Made by a program: the position numbers and the translations under genes. From T1Sed10-7 sp047921175 (GTDB lineage Bacteria; Actinomycetota; Nitriliruptoria; Nitriliruptorales; Nitriliruptoraceae), in the NCBI GenBank assembly GCA_047921175.1, contig JBLRWQ010000003.1, positions 1 through 64,000 of the forward strand: a DNA stretch of 64,000 nt, written 5' to 3'. Shown here piece by piece: positions 1 to 9,400 of the stretch. The stretch's first letter is position 1. Every line of letters starts with the position of its first letter. The notes under the pieces are model-generated. The model searched no databases. It was not told the DNA's origin and saw only the letters and a program-made list of their open reading frames with translations.

Positions 1-2
1 AG

Positions 3-803
3 TCCACCGCCTGGGACGGGGTGACCCGCGCCACCGAGCATGGTGGCCTCGGCTTCGACCACAAGTGGGACCTGGGGTGGATGCACGACACCCTCGACTA
101 CATCCGCACCGACCCGCTCTACCGCGGCGGCAAGCAGGACCAGCTCACCTTCCGGTCCGTCTACGCCGCGTCGGAGTCGTTCTGCCTGCCGCTGTCCCAC
201 GACGAGGTCTCACACGGCAAGGGCTCGATGCTGTCGAGGTTGCCCGGTGACGCCTGGCAGCAGCGCGCCAACCTCCGGCTGCTGCTCGGGATGCAGTTCA
301 CGGCTCCCGGCAAGAAGCTCGTGTTCATGGGGATGGAGTTCGGTGCCCGCGACGGGTGGGAGGTCGAGGGCCAGCTCGACTGGAACCTCCTGCACGATCG
401 TGACCACGCCGCCCTGCTGACCTACACCGCCGCGCTCAACGAGCTGTACCGGACCGTACCGACCCTGCACGTCGGGGACGCCCGCGGCGACGGGTTCGAG
501 TGGATCGACGCCTCCGACCGCCAGCAGTCGGTGATGTCGTTCCTGCGCCAGGCCCCGGGCCACGATCCCGTGCTGGTGGTCTGGAACCTCACCCCGGTCC
601 GTCGCTCGCCGTACCGCATCGGCGTGCCCCACGGCGGGGCGTGGCGCGAGCTGCTGTCCTCCGACGAGGAACGCTTCGGCGGCACCGGGGCCACCAACGG
701 CGTCGTCCAGGCCGCTGATGTCGAGGTGGTCGGCCGTCCGGCCTCGGTCGACCTCACCCTCCCGCCGCTCGGGATCACCGTGCTCGTGCCCGACCGCCGC
801 TGA
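3..803 (+). CDS. glgB: 1,4-alpha-glucan branching enzyme, C-terminal part (5' end outside window)
   Basis: Glycogen branching enzyme of family GH13, which transfers alpha-1,4 chain segments to form alpha-1,6 branches. About 266 residues are in the window; the frame is open to the left edge. The first residues (STAWDGVTR) correspond to the stretch just after the catalytic Glu of GH13 region III, so the nucleophile and acid/base lie upstream. Region IV is present as LPLSHDEVSHGKGS, with the conserved His-Asp pair, followed by the GKKLVFMGMEFG segment typical of GlgB. The C-terminal all-beta domain ends in a normal TGA. The gene converges on the GH13 glycosidase next door, with a strong hairpin between them. 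Identification as GlgB rests on the near-continuous family pattern and is secure. Confidence 0.95.
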   Translation, partial: STAWDGVTRATEHGGLGFDHKWDLGWMHDTLDYIRTDPLYRGGKQDQLTFRSVYAASESFCLPLSHDEVSHGKGSMLSRLPGDAWQQRANLRLLLGMQFTAPGKKLVFMGMEFGARDGWEVEGQLDWNLLHDRDHAALLTYTAALNELYRTVPTLHVGDARGDGFEWIDASDRQQSVMSFLRQAPGHDPVLVVWNLTPVRRSPYRIGVPHGGAWRELLSSDEERFGGTGATNGVVQAADVEVVGRPASVDLTLPPLGITVLVPDRR

Positions 804-830
804 GCCGCACGGCGCGGCCCGCGGCGATGC

Positions 831-873
831 GGTAGGAACGGATCGACGTGCTGGACGTCGCTTCGTTCCTACC
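831..873. terminator. Two-tier hairpin between convergent genes
   Basis: GGTAGGAACG (831-840) pairs perfectly with CGTTCCTACC (864-873). Inside it CGACGT (844-849) pairs with ACGTCG (855-860) around a 5-nt loop. The structure sits between the 3' ends of two convergent genes, so it probably ends transcription from both sides. There is no clear T-tract, which is common in high-GC actinobacteria. Confidence 0.7.
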
Positions 874-884
874 TGGCACGCCGA

Positions 885-3497
885 TCAGCGTTCGCGGGTG
901 AACACCACGCCGGAGGAGTCGTTCAGCGTGATGGGGCCACCGAGGTAGTCCGAGCCGATGTTGGGCGTGCGCAGCCTGAGGTACCAGCCCTCGGGGTCCA
1001 GCCCGGGCAGGTCCACCCGGACCGGGTCGAGCTCAGCGTGCCCGCCCTCCATGTTGGCGACGAGCAGGACCTGCTCGCGACCGTCCGGGGAGGTCCGCAG
1101 CGACGCGAACACCGCGTGCCCGTCGACGGGCCGCAGGTAGTCGAACGCGTCCCCATCACGGAGGTCGTCACGCAGCCAGCGCCGGGCCCGCCGGAACTCC
1201 CGCACGGTGACGTTGTACTCCGTCTGGCGCGGGTCCAGCCGGTTGGCCCAGCCGTGGACGTTGCAGTAGTCGTGCATGTCGTCCATCCACGCCCGGGCGA
1301 TCCTCTTCAGCGTCGGCGGATCCATCGGCAGTGGGCCGGCGAGCGGCGGCTCGACCCCGTTGATCAGCGTGGAGATGGTGTCGAGGTCGTAGTCGGTCAC
1401 CTCCACCAGCGCCGGCAGCAGGTCCACGAACCGGCGTAGCTCCTCCAGCGTCTCGAAGCCGAGCGCCTTCAGCCGCTTGAAGTTGGCCGCGAGCGGGTAG
1501 AACTCCTCGTCGACCTGCCACACCAGCGAGATGGTCTCCTCGGAGACGACCTTGACGCCGTAGCGGTCGTCCTGGTTGCGGATGAACCCCCACGCCGCGC
1601 GCATGGAGGCGTTCAGGAAGTCCATCGGCACACCCGGGAGGGCGCAGTAGGTCAGCAGCTTGATGGCCGGGTTGTCGTAGGCCTTATCGAGGATCTGCAG
1701 CTCGGTCTCCCCCAGCCGGGTGTTGATGGTCAGCTCCGGGCTGACCTGGGTGCCGCGGCGCAGGGTGTCGTGGTTGGCGCAGCCGGAGATCCACGTCGAG
1801 CCGTGCTCGAGGATCTGACGGATCCGCCACCACGACCGCAGCCAGAACCCGTACACGAACGGGGTGTTGTGGGCGAAGGTCAGCGGCCCCCACTGGAAGA
1901 TGTCGGGGTCGGGCTGGTCCTCGATCACCGCCCGGTAGGTGGAGGACAGCTCCCAGTCCGGCTCCGGCCAGGGCCGGCCGTCCTCGAAGATCATCCAGGG
2001 TCGGTAGCGGCAGCCGGCGACGTCCTGGACGAGGTCGCTCATCTGCTGCAGGTAGCGGTCGTCGTGCCGGAGCTCGCGCGCCTCGGCGTCGTAGAACTTG
2101 AAGTCCTGGGCCCCGTCGACCCGCACGCCGTCGAAGCCGAGGTCGACCTTGCGGCGCTGCATCTCGAGCAGCAGCGCCCGCACCCACGGGTTGCGGTAGT
2201 CGAGGTTCTGGCCGTACATGTTCGGCCCGGCGAACCACTCGGAGTCCAGCACGTCCAGCGCCTGGTTGTCGGCGTGGCCGTAGACCACGTCGGCGATGAG
2301 CCGGATCGGACGGCCCGGGAAGGTGTGCAGCGCCACCGCGAGGTCCACGAGCTCGTCCGGGCGTCCGGTCTCCAGCAGGGTCGGGTTGACCGCCGCGGAC
2401 CCGGCGATGACGACGTCGTAGCCCCAGTTCGTCGTGTCGGGCCGGCGCAGCACCGCGGTGACCTCATCGAGGTAGCGCAGGTCCTGCTCGATGCCCTCGG
2501 TCGCCTCCACCTCCTCGGGGACCAGCACCTCGAAGAACGCCGGGCCGGTCTCGTACACCGTGGTCGGCTCGACCGGCAGGAGCTGCACGGCGTCGTAGCC
2601 GCTGTAGACCTGCTCCTCGGGGGTCAGCTCGCGTCCTTCGCGGATGTGGCGGGCCATCCGCTCGTAGAAGCGCGCCAGGCTGGCGAGCGTGCCGCCGGAG
2701 GTGGCGGTGGGCACGTGCAGCTGCATGATGTTGGCGGCCGGGCCCTGCTTGACGATCCCCGACCCGCAGCGGTCCTCGCCGGCCTCGGCGGCCAGCGCCT
2801 GCCAGTAGTCCCGGTCGCCCCGCTCGGACCGGAGACGGTCGAGGTCGTAGACCTCGGCAGGGGCGAACGCGCCGTAGGGCAGCGAGGTGGCCATCGGGTC
2901 GAAGACCCGGTGCCAGTCGCCGTCCCGGTCGCGGTAGGTCAGGCAGTAGAAGCTGCCGAGGTGCTCGCGTGTCCCGACCGCCAGGCCCCGGGCGACGGTC
3001 CAGACCAGGTCGCGGTCGCGCTGGACCGGCACGAGCGTGCGCCGGAACCGGACCGTTGCCCGCGAGACGGTCACGTCGAGGTCGTCGATCGGGGCCAGCA
3101 CCTCGAGGAAGACGTCCGCCTCCGCGACCCGCTCGCGGGTCAGCCGAGGCGTCCACATCGCGAAGGTGACCGTGCCGTCGGGCGCGGGATGCGCCCCCAG
3201 CCGCGGCGCGAAGGCCCGCGCGAGCTCGAAGGGGTCGGCGTGCTCGGCCTCGCGCGCCCGGAACCACTCCCCCAGCGCGGCGGTCGCGGCCTCGTCCTGG
3301 CGTGGCCGGTGGGTGGTGGCAGGGTCCTCGACGGCGGGCACGGGAGCAGGTCCTCGATCGGCGACAACAGGCCCCTCGCAGTCAAGCAGCGCCGTGGGAG
3401 CACCGCAGCCGGGCCACCCGACCGGCTGGGCAGAGGTGTCGCGTGGAGCCAACGCACGGGCCCTCTCGGCACGACCGCCAACGCCCGGCCGGCTCAC
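885..3497 (-). CDS. GH13-family glycoside hydrolase, glucosylglycerol hydrolase-like
   Basis: Large cytoplasmic alpha-amylase-superfamily enzyme of up to 870 aa. GH13 region II is seen as GFDGVRVDGAQDF, with the nucleophile Asp near residue 461. Region III is MIFEDG, with the acid/base Glu near 505, and region IV is GCANHDTLRR near 576, so the active site looks complete. Length and the odd spacing of the regions recall actinobacterial and cyanobacterial glucosylglycerol hydrolases (GghA type), but I cannot prove the substrate; a sucrose- or trehalose-acting GH13 is possible. The GTG start used here overlaps the stop of the upstream small gene (GTGA). The first 50 or so residues are low-complexity, so a downstream GTG may be the true start. 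It lies beside glgB, which fits glycan or compatible-solute metabolism. Confidence 0.7.
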   Translation of the reverse strand: MSRPGVGGRAERARALAPRDTSAQPVGWPGCGAPTALLDCEGPVVADRGPAPVPAVEDPATTHRPRQDEAATAALGEWFRAREAEHADPFELARAFAPRLGAHPAPDGTVTFAMWTPRLTRERVAEADVFLEVLAPIDDLDVTVSRATVRFRRTLVPVQRDRDLVWTVARGLAVGTREHLGSFYCLTYRDRDGDWHRVFDPMATSLPYGAFAPAEVYDLDRLRSERGDRDYWQALAAEAGEDRCGSGIVKQGPAANIMQLHVPTATSGGTLASLARFYERMARHIREGRELTPEEQVYSGYDAVQLLPVEPTTVYETGPAFFEVLVPEEVEATEGIEQDLRYLDEVTAVLRRPDTTNWGYDVVIAGSAAVNPTLLETGRPDELVDLAVALHTFPGRPIRLIADVVYGHADNQALDVLDSEWFAGPNMYGQNLDYRNPWVRALLLEMQRRKVDLGFDGVRVDGAQDFKFYDAEARELRHDDRYLQQMSDLVQDVAGCRYRPWMIFEDGRPWPEPDWELSSTYRAVIEDQPDPDIFQWGPLTFAHNTPFVYGFWLRSWWRIRQILEHGSTWISGCANHDTLRRGTQVSPELTINTRLGETELQILDKAYDNPAIKLLTYCALPGVPMDFLNASMRAAWGFIRNQDDRYGVKVVSEETISLVWQVDEEFYPLAANFKRLKALGFETLEELRRFVDLLPALVEVTDYDLDTISTLINGVEPPLAGPLPMDPPTLKRIARAWMDDMHDYCNVHGWANRLDPRQTEYNVTVREFRRARRWLRDDLRDGDAFDYLRPVDGHAVFASLRTSPDGREQVLLVANMEGGHAELDPVRVDLPGLDPEGWYLRLRTPNIGSDYLGGPITLNDSSGVVFTRER

Positions 3498-3796
3498 GCG
3501 AGCCGCATGCGCAGCTCCTCCATGCCGGCCGGATCACGACCGACGGCGACGCCGAGGTCCAGCACCCCGTCCCCCGCCAGCAGCTCGCCGCGCTCCTGCA
3601 CGATGCGGACGGCCTCCGTCGCCACCTGCAGCGGCGGGACCGCGACCAGCCCGAGCCCTCGGCGGGTGTGGTGGGCGAGGCGCACCTCGCGCTGCACCCC
3701 GTCGCCGAGCAGCACGACGAAGGACTCCGGACCGGTCTGCAGCAGCGTCGGCGCCTCCACCTCAGTACCCGAGCCGGCCGAGCTGCTTCGGGTCAC
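3494..3796 (-). CDS. Small protein of unknown function downstream of era
   Basis: Up to 100 aa, not recognised. The coding frame starts within the last 35 nt of era; a second GTG at 3760, just past the era stop, is an equally good start and would give 88 aa. The protein has no membrane segment or signal peptide, alternates short beta-like stretches with charged residues, and ends in MEELRMRLA. It is followed by a GTGA overlap with the GH13 gene, so the four genes cdd, era, this one and the hydrolase may be co-transcribed. Reality as a gene is supported by tight packing and codon use, not by family recognition. Confidence 0.5.
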   Translation of the reverse strand: MTRSSSAGSGTEVEAPTLLQTGPESFVVLLGDGVQREVRLAHHTRRGLGLVAVPPLQVATEAVRIVQERGELLAGDGVLDLGVAVGRDPAGMEELRMRLA

Positions 3797-4724
3797 GCTG
3801 CCATTCCTTCGCGACCCGCACGTGGGTGGTCAGGAAGACCTTGGTTCCGAACAGCACCTCGAGCTCGTGGCGGGCCGCCGTCGCGGCCACCTTGAGGTGC
3901 TCGCCACCACGACCGATCACGATCGGCTTCTGGGACTCGCGCTCGACGTGGATGACCGCGTCGATGCGCAGCAGGTCGTCCCGGTCCGGATCCGGTGCGA
4001 CCTCGTCGACGGTCACCGCGATGGAGTGCGGGAGCTCGTCGGTGACCACCCCGATCAGCTTCTCTCGCAGGATCTCGGCCGCGAGCTGCCGCTCCGGCTG
4101 GTCGGAGACCTGCCCGCCCGGGAACAGCCGGGGCCCCTCGGGCAGGTGCGAGACCAGCACCTCCACGAGCCGGTCGACGTTGTCCCCGGTCGCCGCCGAG
4201 ACGGGCACGATGTCCGCGAACCCCCCGACGGGGGCACCGAGCTCCTCGAGCCGCACCAGCTCCGGCAGCATCCGCTCCTTGGGGCGGACCCGGTCGACCT
4301 TGTTGGCGATGGCGATCACCGGCGTCGAGCTCCCCGCGAGCTCACGCGCCAGGAACGCGTCGCCGGGACCGACACCGGCGGCCACGTCGGCCACGAAGCA
4401 GAGCAGGTCGACCCCGGCCCAGGTGTCACGAACGAGGTCGTTGAGCCGACGGGCCAGCAGGGTCCGTGGCTTGGCCAGGCCGGGCGTGTCCAGGAAGACC
4501 AGCTGGGCATCGTCGCGGGTCAGGACCCCTCGGATCGCGTTCCGGGTGGTGCCGGGGACCGGGGTGACGATCGCGACCTTGGCCCCGACCAGCTGGTTGA
4601 GCAGGGTGGACTTGCCCGTGTTCGGTCGTCCGACCAGGGCGATCAGGCCGCTGCGGTGCCCCTCGGGGGTGGGCTCGTGGAGCCCGGCGAGCATGGCCTC
4701 GACATCGAGCTCACGCTCGGTCAT
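3762..4724 (-). CDS. era: GTPase Era
   Basis: Ribosome-associated GTPase that binds the 3' end of 16S rRNA and acts in 30S maturation. The G1 motif GRPNTGKST is at residues 32-40, the switch region contains PGTTRN, G3 is DTPG and G4 is NKVD. The C-terminal KH domain shows VIGRGGEHLK, and the protein ends QLGRLGY. Length (320 aa) is normal with a short N-terminal extension. The start overlaps the end of cdd by 14 nt, indicating translational coupling, and cdd-era adjacency is a common actinobacterial arrangement next to ybeY and CNNM genes. Confidence 0.97.
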   Translation of the reverse strand: MTERELDVEAMLAGLHEPTPEGHRSGLIALVGRPNTGKSTLLNQLVGAKVAIVTPVPGTTRNAIRGVLTRDDAQLVFLDTPGLAKPRTLLARRLNDLVRDTWAGVDLLCFVADVAAGVGPGDAFLARELAGSSTPVIAIANKVDRVRPKERMLPELVRLEELGAPVGGFADIVPVSAATGDNVDRLVEVLVSHLPEGPRLFPGGQVSDQPERQLAAEILREKLIGVVTDELPHSIAVTVDEVAPDPDRDDLLRIDAVIHVERESQKPIVIGRGGEHLKVAATAARHELEVLFGTKVFLTTHVRVAKEWQRDPKQLGRLGY

Positions 4725-5160
4725 CGGTCACGCCTCCGCGCTCGGCCAGCCGTGCCGGGGTGAAGGCCGCCGGCAGCAGCTCGGCCACGCTGAGCGTCAG
4801 GACCGCATCGCCGGTGGACCCGGCGGCGTGGACCACCGCGTCCGGTCCGAACTCGGCGATGGTCTGCCGACAGGCGCCGCACGGGGTGCAGGGCTCCGGT
4901 CCGTCGCCGGCGACCACGACGAGGACGACCTCCTCGCGGGCGCCGTCGGCGCACATCCGGGCCAGGGCCGTCTGCTCGGCGCAGGTGGTGAGCCGGTAGG
5001 AGACGTTCTCGACGTTGACCCCCTCGAACCGACGACCCGACGCGGTGACCACGACCGCTCCCACGTGGAACCCCGAGTACGGGGCGTAGGCGTGCTGCCG
5101 GAGCTCGCGGGCGCGCGCGATCAGCGCGGCGACGTCGATCGCGGGGTCGGTCTCCGGCAC
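4711..5160 (-). CDS. cdd: Cytidine deaminase
   Basis: Zinc-dependent deaminase converting cytidine and deoxycytidine to uridine forms in pyrimidine salvage. The small homotetrameric type is indicated by 149 aa and three Cys ligands: TCAEQ, with the catalytic Glu, and PCGACRQ. The N-terminal PYSGFHVGAVV segment and the NVENVSY nucleoside-binding strand are also seen. The 3' end overlaps era by 14 nt. Upstream is a 176-bp gap containing terminator-like palindromes belonging to the nifJ/dehydrogenase pair, so a cdd promoter should lie in that gap. Confidence 0.95.
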   Translation of the reverse strand: MPETDPAIDVAALIARARELRQHAYAPYSGFHVGAVVVTASGRRFEGVNVENVSYRLTTCAEQTALARMCADGAREEVVLVVVAGDGPEPCTPCGACRQTIAEFGPDAVVHAAGSTGDAVLTLSVAELLPAAFTPARLAERGGVTDDRA

Positions 5161-5258
5161 CTGGTGCTCCTCGACGGGGCCACCAGCCTACGTCGTCGGC
5201 GCCGCCTCGGACGGCAGCGACGGCCCGCGCCACGTCCGCGTTGCAGGCCCCCGGACAG

Positions 5259-5332
5259 GACCGACGGCCGGCCCCGCACCGGCCGGCCGTCGGTCTGCTC
5301 CCCCTCGCTCCCCGCCCGCAGCTGCGGGCGGG
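5259..5332 (-). terminator. Tandem palindromes after the nifJ-dehydrogenase pair
   Basis: Reading from the minus-strand genes upstream, a perfect 22-nt palindrome (5311-5332, arms CCCGCCCGCAG and CTGCGGGCGGG) lies 4 nt beyond the dehydrogenase-like stop. A second hairpin follows with 13-bp arms at 5259-5271 and 5283-5295 (GACCGACGGCCGG and its complement). Together they are good candidates for transcription termination that isolates nifJ from cdd-era. Confidence 0.6.
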
Positions 5333-5336
5333 CCCA

Positions 5337-6425
5337 TCACTGCAGGAACGTGCTCGCGTAGCGCGTGAGCGTGTCCAGGTAGTTGGCCCGCTCGAAGGCG
5401 GACGGATCGCGGACGGTGCGCTGGGAGACCGCACCGACCATCTCCTGGACGGAGGAGTAGCCCGTGTCCATCATCCACGCCTCGAGCTCGCCGAGGATCG
5501 TGGCCGCATGGTCCGGGCCCCGGCGCAGCAGCGCCGAGGTCGACATCCCGACATCCGCGCCGGCGAGCAGGACCTTGGCCAGGTCCGCACCGGTGTGGAT
5601 GCCGGTGGTCGCTGCCAGCGACGCGCCGACCCGGCCATGCAGGATCGCGCACCACCGGAGCGGCAACCGCAGCTCGTCGGAGGTGGACAGCACGAGGTGC
5701 GGTCCGACCGCCAGGGTCTCCAGGTTGATGTCCGGCTGGTAGAAGCGGTTGAACAGCACCAGCCCGGCAGCACCGGCATCGGACAGCTGCCGCGCGAGGT
5801 TGCCGAAGGCCGAGTAGTAGGGACCGAGCTTGACCGAGACGGGCACGCTGGCGGCACCCGCCACCGCCTCCACGAGCGCGAGGGTCTCGAGCTCGACCTG
5901 GCGACCGGACACCTCGATGTCCGCGGCGACCCGGTAGACGTTGAGCTCGATCGCGTCGGCCCCCGCCTCGCTCAGCAACCGGGCGTAGCGCGTCCAGCCA
6001 CCGGTGGTCACCCCGTTGAGGCTCGCGATGACCGGCACCGACGTGGCCTTCTTGGCCTCACGGATCAGCGAGAGGTAGCGCGAGACCCCGTTGTTGTAGT
6101 CGTCGAGGCTGGGCACGTAGCCGGTGGTGGCCTCGGGGTTGAGGTCGCTGCCGTACTCCGACAGCGCCTCCATCTGGGTGGACTCGTGCTCGAGCTGCTC
6201 CTCGAACAGGCTCGGCAGCACCACCGCACCGATCCCCGCGGCGTCGAGCGCCCTGAGGGAGGGCAGGTCACCGGTGAACGGGCCGGCGGAGGCCACCAGC
6301 GGGCTGCGCAGCTGCATCCCGAGGTAGTCGGTGGTCAGGTCGACCTCGCCCTCGAACTCGGGTCCGCTCGGGACCACGTGGCCGGGGCCGGGAGGGGCAT
6401 CGTCCTCGTGCCAGTCGGTGGTCAT
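5337..6425 (-). CDS. Dihydroorotate dehydrogenase-like flavoprotein paired with PFOR
   Basis: TIM-barrel protein of 362 aa resembling class 1 dihydroorotate dehydrogenases, with a conserved core from LGMQLRSPLVASAG through VPVSVKLGPYYS to GADVGMSTSALLRRG. The segment that in true PyrD reads roughly NxSCPN after the ELN motif is here ELNVYRVAAD, so the usual catalytic-loop pattern is missing and a role in pyrimidine synthesis is doubtful. Its start lies 2 nt after the nifJ stop, so both are certainly one operon; such adjacency to pyruvate:ferredoxin oxidoreductase recurs in several phyla. I infer a redox role tied to PFOR, function unproven. Confidence 0.85.
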   Translation of the reverse strand: MTTDWHEDDAPPGPGHVVPSGPEFEGEVDLTTDYLGMQLRSPLVASAGPFTGDLPSLRALDAAGIGAVVLPSLFEEQLEHESTQMEALSEYGSDLNPEATTGYVPSLDDYNNGVSRYLSLIREAKKATSVPVIASLNGVTTGGWTRYARLLSEAGADAIELNVYRVAADIEVSGRQVELETLALVEAVAGAASVPVSVKLGPYYSAFGNLARQLSDAGAAGLVLFNRFYQPDINLETLAVGPHLVLSTSDELRLPLRWCAILHGRVGASLAATTGIHTGADLAKVLLAGADVGMSTSALLRRGPDHAATILGELEAWMMDTGYSSVQEMVGAVSQRTVRDPSAFERANYLDTLTRYASTFLQ

Positions 6426-6427
6426 CG

Positions 6428-9400
6428 TCAGCTCTCCTCGGTCTCGGCTGCGGCGTCGGACACGTCGGTCGCGACCTCGGGTTGGGTCCGCTCCAGCCCG
6501 GCCAGCTGCTCGTAGTAGCGCCAGCGCTCGTCCACGTCGCTCTGGGCGAGCGCCATGAGCATCTTCGCGCGCTCGGGGTCGGTCCGGGTCAGGGAGGCGA
6601 AGCGGCCCTCGGTGGTCAGGAAGTCCTTGACCGGCTGGGCAGGGGCCTTCGAGTCGAGCTTGAACGGCTGCTCGTGCTCGTCCTCACCCGGGTGGTAGCG
6701 GAACAGCGGCCAGTACCCGGTCTTGACCGCGAGGTCCATCCGGTTCATGGAGTCCTTCATGTCCACGCCGTGCGCGATGCAGGTCGAGTAGGCCAGCAGT
6801 AGGGACGGTCCCGGCCAGGCTTCGGCCTCGCGCATCGCCTTCAGCGTCTGCATCTCGTTGGCACCGAGCGCGATCTTGGCCACGTACACGTGCCCGTACT
6901 GCATCGCCAGCAGGCCGAGGTCCTTCTTCGGTGAGCCCTTGCCGGCGGTCGCGAACTTCGCCACCGCACCGCGGGTGGTCGCCTTGGAGGCCTGCCCGCC
7001 GGTGTTGGAGTACACCTCGGTGTCGAGCACCAGGACGTTGACGTCCTCCCCGGACGCGAGCACGTGGTCGAGCCCACCGAAGCCGATGTCGTACGCCCAG
7101 CCGTCACCACCGACGATCCAGACGTCACGGCGGACCAACGAACCGGCGATGACGTCGAGGTGGCGGGCGGCAGCCGCCCGGTCACCGGTCACCCCGTCCA
7201 GCCGCCGGCGCAGCTCGACGACCCGCTCACGCTGGGCCTTGAGCCCGGCCTCGTCGTCCTGGTCGGCGGTCAGCAGCGCGGTCACCAGGTCGTCGCCGAC
7301 CTCGCTGGCCAGCGTCTGCAGCAGGTGCAGCGCCAGCTCCCGCGTCTCGTTGATGGCGAGCCGCATGCCGAGCCCGAACTCCGCGTTGTCCTCGAACAAC
7401 GAGTTGGACCAGGCCGGACCGCGCCCGTCGATGTTCGTGCCGTACGGGGTCGTCGGGAGGTTGCCGCCGTAGATCGAGGAGCAGCCGGTCGCGTTGGCGA
7501 TGACGGAGCGGTCGCCGAACAGCTGGCTCATCAGCTTGATGTACGGGGTCTCCCCGCAGCCGGCGCAGGCCCCGGAGAACTCGAACAGGGGCTGCAGGGT
7601 CTGGGAGTGCTTGACCGTGTCGTTGCGCACCGTCTCGCGGTCCGGGTACGGCAGCTCGAGGAAGGTCTTGAAGCGCTCACGCTCCAGGTCGATCACCGTG
7701 CGCTCGTCCGCGCCGTCGGCGGGGTCGAGCACCGGCGTCATGTTGATCGACTTGTGGCCGACGTCGGTCCGGCTGACCGCGGGGCAGGTCTCCACACAGA
7801 CGCTGCAGCCGGTGCAGTCGTCCGGGGCGACCTGGACGGTCAGGCGCATGTCCTTGAGGTCGCGGTCCTTGAACGGCCGCGACAGGAAGCTCTCCGGCAC
7901 ATCGTCGAGGTGCTGCTCGTCGAAGATCTTGATCTGGATCGCGGCGTGGGGACAGACGATCGCGCACTTGCCGCAGTTGATGCAGATGTCCGGATCCCAG
8001 GTCGGGATCTCCAGCGCGATGGAACGCTTCTCGTACCGACCGGTGGAGGTCGGGAAGGCTCCGTCCACCGGCAGGGCGGAGACCGGCAGCTGCTCCCCCT
8101 CGCCGGCCAGCAGCCGCGCGGTGACGCGCTGCACGAAGTCCGGGACGTCGCCCTCCTCGAGCTCGGTCAGCGCGAGCGCCCGCTCGATCGGGTCCGGACG
8201 GGTCAGGGTCGAGGTCGCCTCGTCGGGGATCTCGATCCGGTGGATCGCGTCCTTCGCGGCCTCGATGGCGTCGAGGTTGCGGGTCACGACCTTCTCACCG
8301 GCGCGGCCGTAGCTCTTGCGCACGGCATCCTGGATCGCGGCGAGCGCCTCGTCCCGGGGCAGCACCCCGCTGATGAGGAAGAACGCCGCCTGCATGATGG
8401 TGTTGATGCGCCCACCCAGGCCGACCGACCGCGCGATGCTGTGGCCGTCGATGGTGTAGACGGCCAGGCCGCGCTCGATCATGATCTGCTGCACGTCCCG
8501 CGGCAGGCGGTCCCAGACCGCGTCGGCCTCGAAGGGGGCGTTGAGCAGGACCGTGCCGCCAGGCTTGATCTCCCGCAGCACCTCGAGCTTCTCGAGCAGC
8601 CCGAACTGGTGCACCCCGACGAAGTCGGCCACCTCGACGAGGTAGGTCGACGGGATCGGATGGGAGGAGACGCGCAGGTGCGCGGCGGTGACCGCGCCGG
8701 ACTTCTTCGAGTCGTAGACGAAGTAGGCCTGGCTGTGCTTGCCGAGGCCCTCGGCGAGGATCTTGGTGGTGTTCTTGGCCGCGCCGACGGTGCCGTCGGA
8801 GCCGAGGCCGTGGAAGATCGCGGCGAGGTCGTCGTCCGCACGCGGCAGCTCGAAGGTCCGGTCGACCTCGAGGGAGAGGTGCGTGACATCGTCGTTGATG
8901 CCGACGGTGAAGCGGCGCTTGGGGTCGTCCTTGGACAGTTCGGTGAGGACCGCAGCGACCATCGCCGGGGTGAACTCCTTGCTGGACAGGCCGTAGCGCC
9001 CCCCGAGCACCCGCGGCAGCGACTCGAGCACGCCGGTCGAGTACGCATCCGCGAGGACGGTCAGCACCTCCTGCAGCAGCGGCTCACCGGTCGCGCCGGG
9101 CTCCTTGGTGCGGTCGAGCACGGCGATCGAGCGGACGGTCTCGGGCAGCGCGGCGAGGAAGGCCTCGACGGGGAAGGGCCGGAACAGCCGCACGACCAAA
9201 GCACCGACCTTCTCGCCCTGCTCGACGAGGTGGTCGATGACCTGCTGGGTCGGGCCGACCCCGGAGCCCATCAGCACGACGACGCGCTCGGCGTCCGGGG
9301 CACCGTGGTACTCGATCAGGCCGTAGCGCCGGCCGGTGCGCTCCGCCAGGACGTCCATGACCTGCTCGACGGCTGCCGGGACCGCCTCGGTGTAGAGGTT

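Noticed and set aside
1770..5361. Long plus-strand frames across the GH13, era and cdd genes
   Set aside because: Low-complexity Arg/Pro/Val-rich translations opposite genes with intact catalytic motifs.
5337..6425. True pyrD for pyrimidine synthesis
   Set aside because: The diagnostic catalytic-loop pattern is missing and the gene is fused by operon to nifJ, not to pyr genes.
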